A stretch of 10,237 nt of DNA, taken from JAFDVL01 sp043736395. GTDB lineage: Bacteria; Acidobacteriota; Blastocatellia; RBC074. The stretch spans positions 1 through 10,237 of the forward strand of contig JAYTCQ010000389.1 of NCBI GenBank assembly GCA_043736395.1, in the 5' to 3' direction. The position numbers were made by a program, and so were the translations under genes. This document shows positions 6,861-10,237 of the stretch, in pieces (positions within the stretch are counted from its first letter, which is position 1; every line of letters starts with the position of its first letter). A model generated the notes under the pieces. It saw only the letters and a list, made by a program, of their open reading frames with translations, was not told the DNA's origin and did not search any database.

Positions 6861-8162
6861 TTAAGGGTTCCCTTGCAATGTAAAGGCATCAAACCAAACG
6901 GTTCCAAAGGCCGGGCAGGGCATACTTTGACAAGGCTTTCGACGAACTACGATTACGACACTGTGCCTACCGGGAGGGGAATTAAATTCCAAGCCGTAAT
7001 TCTTCCAAGGTATAGTTCCTTCTTGAATCGGCACTGATGCCAACACCTGACCTTCGATGTCATCAAGCACCACAACTTCAGGAACCCCACCTGTCACTAC
7101 ATTGCTTGTTCGCGTGGCAAAATTCAGCCGATAACGTTTGCCTGGTTCAACCAACACCAATTGCATTGCCGTATAGACAGCAGGCGATGATTTCCCTTCC
7201 CATCGAATCTGCAAACTGGTGGCATTGGCAAACGGCTCGCGTGAATCCACAGAGATCAAGACTGTTGGTTTTTCAGGATTGAGACGCCAGCCAAAATTAA
7301 TTTCGGTAAAGCTAAGCTCCTCTTCAAAACCACCATTTGAGATGACTCCAATTCCATTATGAAGCGAGGCGCTATCGCCTGAACGATCTGCTGCCCAGAC
7401 TTGCCAGCCTTCGTAATACCGCTTAGCTTTCATTAGTTCCGTGAGTAAATTTTTATGTTCACTACGCGCTTGCTCAGAGCGATCTGCTGTTGCATGGAAT
7501 AACCGCATGGCATCATCGAAAGCCCCACGTCTGGCAAACACGACAGCTAAGGCGAGGTGCGCTAAAGGTGTTTCCGGTTTCAGATTTTCTTCTATGGTTT
7601 GGACATTCTTATTAAATGCGCCCCACGCCAAATCCACTGCATTCGGCATCAAGGTCGAATCGCTATTAACAGCTTGTCGAAACTCGGAAAAAGCCTCTTC
7701 CCGAAGTCCTTTGCGAAGTAATAAATTACCAAGTTGCCAGTGTGTTTGCGCGTAGTGAGGAGCAGCTTTAATTGCCCGCCTGACTGCTGTAATGGCCTCG
7801 TCGGATTTCCCCGCTAAATCGTAGCTGGCTCCCAATTCCATCCACAGATTAAAATTGCGAGGTTGTAACGCGGTCGCTCGCTCCAATTCCGGTAGCGCGG
7901 CGGAAATTTGACCGGCATTTTGCAATGTGCGAGCCAGGCTATAATGCCCTTCCGGATCATATGGGCTTAATTTCACGGCTACATTTGCAGCAGGTAGCAC
8001 GCTTGACGTCATGCCATACAAGCCAAGTAAACGCGAAATTCCGATTCGCCCGGAAAACCAGATTCCCACCAAACAGGCGATTAATCCGATTAGTGCCAAG
8101 ACGTATTGCGTGATCCGACCCGATGAAAAAAATTGTGTCTCGGGTTTGTCAGTAGACATCAT
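6861..8162 (-). CDS. Membrane-anchored TPR protein with C-terminal beta-sandwich domain
   Basis: I do not recognise a named gene. The protein (433 aa) has a short cytoplasmic head, one hydrophobic helix (about 19-37) and then tetratricopeptide repeats at about 72-100, 105-135, 138-168 and 200-230, with classical spacing (for example LGASYDLAGKSDEAITAVRRA). A C-terminal region (about 271-431) begins NGGFE and ends VWFDAFTL, the usual borders of a CBM4/9-like or galactose-binding-like beta-sandwich. The orientation would place TPRs and the sandwich outside the cytoplasm. TPR proteins of this kind sit beside polymerase/ligase genes in polysaccharide loci and probably scaffold assembly; the terminal domain might touch glycan. 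Two ATG codons (8162, 8159) start the frame, and an in-frame TGA four codons upstream excludes a longer form. No ribosome binding site is visible, and a terminator ends only about 29 nt upstream, which is odd. Cys411 and Cys416 could form a disulfide. Confidence 0.85.
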   Translation of the reverse strand: MMSTDKPETQFFSSGRITQYVLALIGLIACLVGIWFSGRIGISRLLGLYGMTSSVLPAANVAVKLSPYDPEGHYSLARTLQNAGQISAALPELERATALQPRNFNLWMELGASYDLAGKSDEAITAVRRAIKAAPHYAQTHWQLGNLLLRKGLREEAFSEFRQAVNSDSTLMPNAVDLAWGAFNKNVQTIEENLKPETPLAHLALAVVFARRGAFDDAMRLFHATADRSEQARSEHKNLLTELMKAKRYYEGWQVWAADRSGDSASLHNGIGVISNGGFEEELSFTEINFGWRLNPEKPTVLISVDSREPFANATSLQIRWEGKSSPAVYTAMQLVLVEPGKRYRLNFATRTSNVVTGGVPEVVVLDDIEGQVLASVPIQEGTIPWKNYGLEFNSPPGRHSVVIVVRRKPCQSMPCPAFGTVWFDAFTLQGNP

Positions 8163-8189
8163 TTCTATTGATCACAGGCTAGAAAGCCA

Positions 8190-8221
8190 ATAAAAAAGCC
8201 GCCTTCCATTGAAGACAGCTT
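8190..8221 (-). terminator. Strong intrinsic terminator after the FecR-like gene
   Basis: On the minus strand, AAGCTGTCTTC (8221-8211) pairs along its full length with GAAGGCGGCTT (8206-8196), an 11-bp stem including two G-U pairs, around the 4-nt loop AATG. The last stem bases run into a stretch of six T (8197-8192). This is a textbook Rho-independent terminator, about 115 nt after the FecR-like stop codon and about 29 nt before the TPR start. It should end or attenuate transcription coming from the FecR-like gene. Confidence 0.85.
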
Positions 8222-8335
8222 AATTAAAGACTCTTAGCGATGACGAATTCAGCTAAATAAATTCGGATGAGATTGGTGCCCTCTGTGATGAGCAACGATC
8301 AAATAATGATAGTTGCCCCTAAGCTAAGACTCCAA
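8222..8335 (-). other. 3' untranslated region of the FecR-like gene with a small hairpin
   Basis: No coding frame is supported here. On the minus strand GCAAC, one mismatch, then ATCA pair with TGAT and GTTGC (8316-8292) around a TTATT loop, giving a 9-bp interrupted stem starting about 20 nt after the stop codon. No T-run follows, so it is more like an mRNA-stabilising or decorative hairpin than a terminator. I see no convincing promoter for the TPR gene. Confidence 0.4.
8225..8235 (+). repeat. 11-bp direct repeat, copy 1 (after the FecR-like gene)
   Basis: TAAAGACTCTT occurs here and again, exactly and in the same orientation, at 9152-9162. The two copies bracket the FecR-like gene at a distance of 927 bp. 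This copy lies next to the terminator stem. The repeat could be a target-site-like duplication, a pair of regulator sites, or chance. Confidence 0.5.
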
Positions 8336-9046
8336 TTATTTTTGACAAGGGACGCTGGGGCTTGGATTACAGCAGCAACAGCAGCAACAGCAGCCATTGC
8401 TATTACCATTGACTCCTGCTACCGCGGTCGGTTGATTTAAGGAACTGTAGCCTGTCACCAAGCCTGTTGAGCTAAGTATCATTGAACCAAATTCGGCTAA
8501 GCCCACACTGCCGCCGCCAAGCGTCACCGAACCTGATGCCACACTTGCGACCTTGACACTTTGAGCGCCAGCGCCAGTAGTATCACTGCAAGCGCTTAAT
8601 GGCTCAGGTTTCATGATGTTATTTTTCTTTGTAATTCCGCCCGGCATCGTTAAGACGCCTTGAACTCCGTTACTTGCAGAGAGTACAGCGCAGCCTGTGC
8701 TTACATCTGTCAGAATACTGTTGCGGTCATAGCTCAGCAATAAATTGGTATTTGGTGAAATATCAATTTGACCCAGCCTTCCCATTTGCACTGTCACGCC
8801 GATCCCGGCAACTGTCTGAATATGAGCGCCTGGAAAAACAGTGTCTCCAGTGCGGGCTTTGACACCATTAATGGTCACTGGTCCATCTGCGACCAGCCGC
8901 CCAAGTGGTGCTTCGGCGAGGGCTGGAAGTGCCGCCGCTTCTTCTTTTACTTTTGATGAGTTTGGTTTTCCAATTACGAAAACCTGGGCAATGGAAATGA
9001 CCATTATCCAAGCCAGTACTTTTATCGTCATTGAGCTTTTTGTCAT
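8336..9046 (-). CDS. Exported FecR-like protein with C-terminal poly-cysteine tract
   Basis: The protein (236 aa) starts with a basic head and a hydrophobic signal or anchor (about 8-26), with no lipobox. A small all-beta region follows (about 48-135): LGRLVADGPVTING, ARTGDTVFPGAHIQT, GQIDISPNTNLLL and TDVSTGCAVLS. This pattern, an upper limit on a signal-free beta domain with the xIxPNTxL segment, resembles the FecR domain found in many periplasmic and surface proteins. A Gly/Ser/Val-rich part ends in NSNG, then eight consecutive Cys (219-226), then NPSPSVPCQK. Other cysteines are 119, 153 and 234. The gene has an excellent ribosome binding site and its own terminator, so it may be well expressed as a separate transcript. 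No sigma or FecI/FecA partner is nearby, so a FecR signalling role is unlikely. The function is unknown; metal binding, disulfide cross-linking or surface attachment are guesses. Confidence 0.8.
   Translation of the reverse strand: MTKSSMTIKVLAWIMVISIAQVFVIGKPNSSKVKEEAAALPALAEAPLGRLVADGPVTINGVKARTGDTVFPGAHIQTVAGIGVTVQMGRLGQIDISPNTNLLLSYDRNSILTDVSTGCAVLSASNGVQGVLTMPGGITKKNNIMKPEPLSACSDTTGAGAQSVKVASVASGSVTLGGGSVGLAEFGSMILSSTGLVTGYSSLNQPTAVAGVNGNSNGCCCCCCCCNPSPSVPCQK
8369..8392 (-). repeat. 9-bp tandem repeat encoding eight cysteines
   Basis: On the minus strand the unit TGCTGTTGC occurs 2.67 times in a row and encodes Cys219-Cys226 of the FecR-like protein. The mixed TGC/TGT order is periodic, which suggests growth by slippage. 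Array length could vary between strains in steps of three residues without changing the frame. Confidence 0.75.
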
Positions 9047-9051
9047 AAATA

Positions 9052-9057
9052 CCCCCT
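9052..9057 (-). promoter_or_regulatory. Strong ribosome binding site of the FecR-like gene
   Basis: AGGGGG (9057-9052 on the minus strand) lies five bases before the ATG at 9046. It is the clearest Shine-Dalgarno sequence in the window and fixes the start of the FecR-like gene. Confidence 0.75.
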
Positions 9058-9062
9058 AATCA

Positions 9063-9117
9063 TAAGACTGTCAGACAGCCTGATGCGGCCTGACTTTAAG
9101 TTACACATTTCAAGTCA
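9063..9117 (-). promoter_or_regulatory. Dyad-rich upstream region of the FecR-like gene
   Basis: The 115-nt gap before this gene holds two dyads. CTGTC-A-GACAG (9068-9078) is an 11-nt near-perfect operator-like palindrome whose 1-nt centre is too small for a good RNA hairpin. TGACTT (9091-9096) is mirrored by AAGTCA (9112-9117), 15 nt apart. A TTGACT that would suit a -35 box lies within the second dyad (9118-9113 on the minus strand), but no good -10 box is found 16-18 nt after it. A regulator site or promoter is plausible; it is not shown. Confidence 0.3.
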
Positions 9118-9151
9118 ACACATGTCGCGAGCTAACTTAATAACGTAATGC

Positions 9152-9162
9152 TAAAGACTCTT
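9152..9162 (+). repeat. 11-bp direct repeat, copy 2 (before the FecR-like gene)
   Basis: This is an exact second copy of TAAAGACTCTT from 8225-8235. It touches the stop codon of the polymerase/ligase gene, so this copy marks the upstream edge of the FecR-like gene segment. Confidence 0.5.
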
Positions 9163-10237
9163 CAAACTTTTTCCCTTAACCGAAAGGGTAGTTTTCTATC
9201 CATTTGTCCTAATCTTTGACTACTCACTACTATCACAATTAGCGCCGTACAGATCAGGGCATTAATTGTGATGTGCAACCCAAAATCAAGGATGCTATGA
9301 ACAGCCACTGCTACGATTCCAGCCAAAGCTCCGACACACAAGGCTCGTTGCCTGGAGCTATTTTTCGCCATTAATGACTGGCTGGCGCGACGGATAAAGA
9401 TTATCAGAAACCATAACCAGAGAGCTGCGCCAATGACACCTCCGCTGGCTAATATTTCTATGTATTCGTTATGCGCTTCTTGTGGGATTAATTTTCCAGA
9501 AGCGACGTGATACTGCGTGATAGCCATGGCATAACCCCCAAAACCAGTACCAAGCAAAGGGTTTTCCAGGATCATTTGCCATGTCGCATTCCACATATCA
9601 ACCCGTCGTGTTCCTTCACGTGAAGCCTCTCCGACAGTGCTGATTTCACCTGAAACCGCTTCCAGTTTATTGATCAAAGGATCACCACCTATCCAGGAAA
9701 TCCCAACCAGCAAAACTGCGGCCAAAAGTCCGCAAATGATTGGCCGGAACCATCGCGATTGAGTGATCCGAGCCAATGACATGTTTCGGGCCGGGATCGC
9801 GTCAGAAGATCTATGATGATTAGCAAACAAAATTACAAAGAGTAATTGCGCGCACAATCCGAGCAATCCGCCGCGTGAATTTGCCAACACCAGCGCTAAT
9901 AAAAGTGGCAGTGCCAGTCCGACAAATAATAACCATTTCTTTTCACGGTCGCGGCTGCGCGAAAGCAGCAGGCTCAGTGGCAAACCGAATGATAATTCCA
10001 TCAAATACGCAAAGTGATTGCTATTGATAAATTGCCCATAGCCCAATCCTAGCGGCAAATACGGCAAGAGAAATCCATCCGTCTCACGCTGCGCAGTTTG
10101 CCGCAGCATCCCAAAGACAGCACTGCCGAGTGCGACAAACATGATTGTCAGAATTAATGCCCGTAAGCGTTTTTGACTGGTGAGATGTGATAAGAGCAAA
10201 GCGCCAGCCAAAATGAGCATTGTGACCTTCAGCGCAA
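9162..10237 (-). CDS. O-antigen polymerase/ligase family membrane protein (5' end cut by window)
   Basis: This is a polytopic inner-membrane protein of the Wzy_C/O-antigen ligase superfamily, which joins or polymerises lipid-linked glycans in the periplasm. From the first in-window Met (10220) there are 352 residues. Features include GQFINSNHFAYLMEL (62-76), the SRGG of the Wzy_C domain (115-118), a long loop of about 180-245 with ENPLLGTGFGGY (219-230), the conserved AHNEYIEILASGG (249-261), and a late HSILDFGLHI (308-317). Hydrophobic helices surround these. The frame stays open through five more codons (ALKVT) to the right edge with no stop, and full-length family members carry several more N-terminal helices, so the gene almost certainly starts outside the window. 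Ligase and polymerase members cannot be told apart from this part alone. No terminator follows its stop, so read-through into the FecR-like gene is possible. Confidence 0.88.
   Translation of the reverse strand, partial: ALKVTMLILAGALLLSHLTSQKRLRALILTIMFVALGSAVFGMLRQTAQRETDGFLLPYLPLGLGYGQFINSNHFAYLMELSFGLPLSLLLSRSRDREKKWLLFVGLALPLLLALVLANSRGGLLGLCAQLLFVILFANHHRSSDAIPARNMSLARITQSRWFRPIICGLLAAVLLVGISWIGGDPLINKLEAVSGEISTVGEASREGTRRVDMWNATWQMILENPLLGTGFGGYAMAITQYHVASGKLIPQEAHNEYIEILASGGVIGAALWLWFLIIFIRRASQSLMAKNSSRQRALCVGALAGIVAVAVHSILDFGLHITINALICTALIVIVVSSQRLGQMDRKLPFRLREKV

Noticed and set aside
8336..8450. Sortase-like C-terminal sorting signal (PEP-CTERM, MYXO-CTERM) on the FecR-like protein
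   Set aside because: There is no C-terminal hydrophobic helix followed by basic residues; the protein ends ten residues after the Cys run.
9100..9118. A sigma-70 type promoter based on TTGACT
   Set aside because: No acceptable -10 hexamer is found at 16-18 nt; TATGAT further on would place the transcript start inside the ribosome binding site.
1..10237. CRISPR arrays, tRNA or rRNA genes, insertion sequences, defence genes
   Set aside because: No regularly spaced repeats, RNA gene signatures, transposase motifs or nuclease/toxin families were seen on either strand.

Overview
This is a bacterial surface-polysaccharide locus of about 10.2 kb. Nine genes lie on the minus strand, so transcription runs from high to low coordinates; a possible fragment of a convergent plus-strand gene sits at positions 2-91. 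A polyprenyl-phosphate sugar-1-phosphate transferase, several nucleotide-sugar enzymes and an O-antigen polymerase/ligase-type protein point to a Gram-negative (diderm) bacterium making O-antigen or exopolysaccharide. Base composition is moderate by eye, and the nucleotide-sugar genes look more AT-rich than asnB or the membrane genes. I cannot fix the phylum. An environmental group such as Acidobacteriota is possible, but that is a guess.

Layout in transcription order. (1) 10237-9162: O-antigen polymerase/ligase-like membrane protein, cut by the window edge. (2) 9046-8336: exported FecR-like protein ending in a run of eight cysteines, with a strong ribosome binding site and a strong intrinsic terminator after it. 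(3) 8162-6861: membrane-anchored TPR protein with a C-terminal beta-sandwich domain. (4) 6805-6104: sugar-1-phosphate nucleotidyltransferase. (5) 6093-5131: reductase of the GDP-4-keto-6-deoxymannose reductase (Rmd) type. (6) 5134-4145: 4,6-dehydratase of the LegB type. (7) 4051-2123: glutamine-dependent asparagine-synthase-like amidotransferase. (8) 2064-1093: SDR of the WbpV type (UDP-4-keto-6-deoxy-GlcNAc reductase/epimerase). (9) 1082-135: WbpL/WecA-type glycosyl-1-phosphate transferase, ending in a probable terminator.

Inferred joint function: genes 4-6 form a compact activate, dehydrate, reduce module for an NDP-6-deoxyhexose. In it a LegB-type dehydratase stands where Gmd would normally partner an Rmd-type reductase. 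Genes 8-9 look like the WbpV-WbpL pair that supplies and transfers the first N-acetyl-6-deoxyhexosamine (QuiNAc or FucNAc) onto undecaprenyl phosphate. AsnB probably amidates an acidic sugar or other carboxylate in the repeat unit. The polymerase/ligase and perhaps the TPR protein act later, in assembly at the membrane. The FecR-like poly-cysteine protein, set off by its own terminator and flanked by an 11-bp direct repeat, is the least explained element. Most glycosyltransferases, a flippase and a WbpM-type dehydratase are not in this window.
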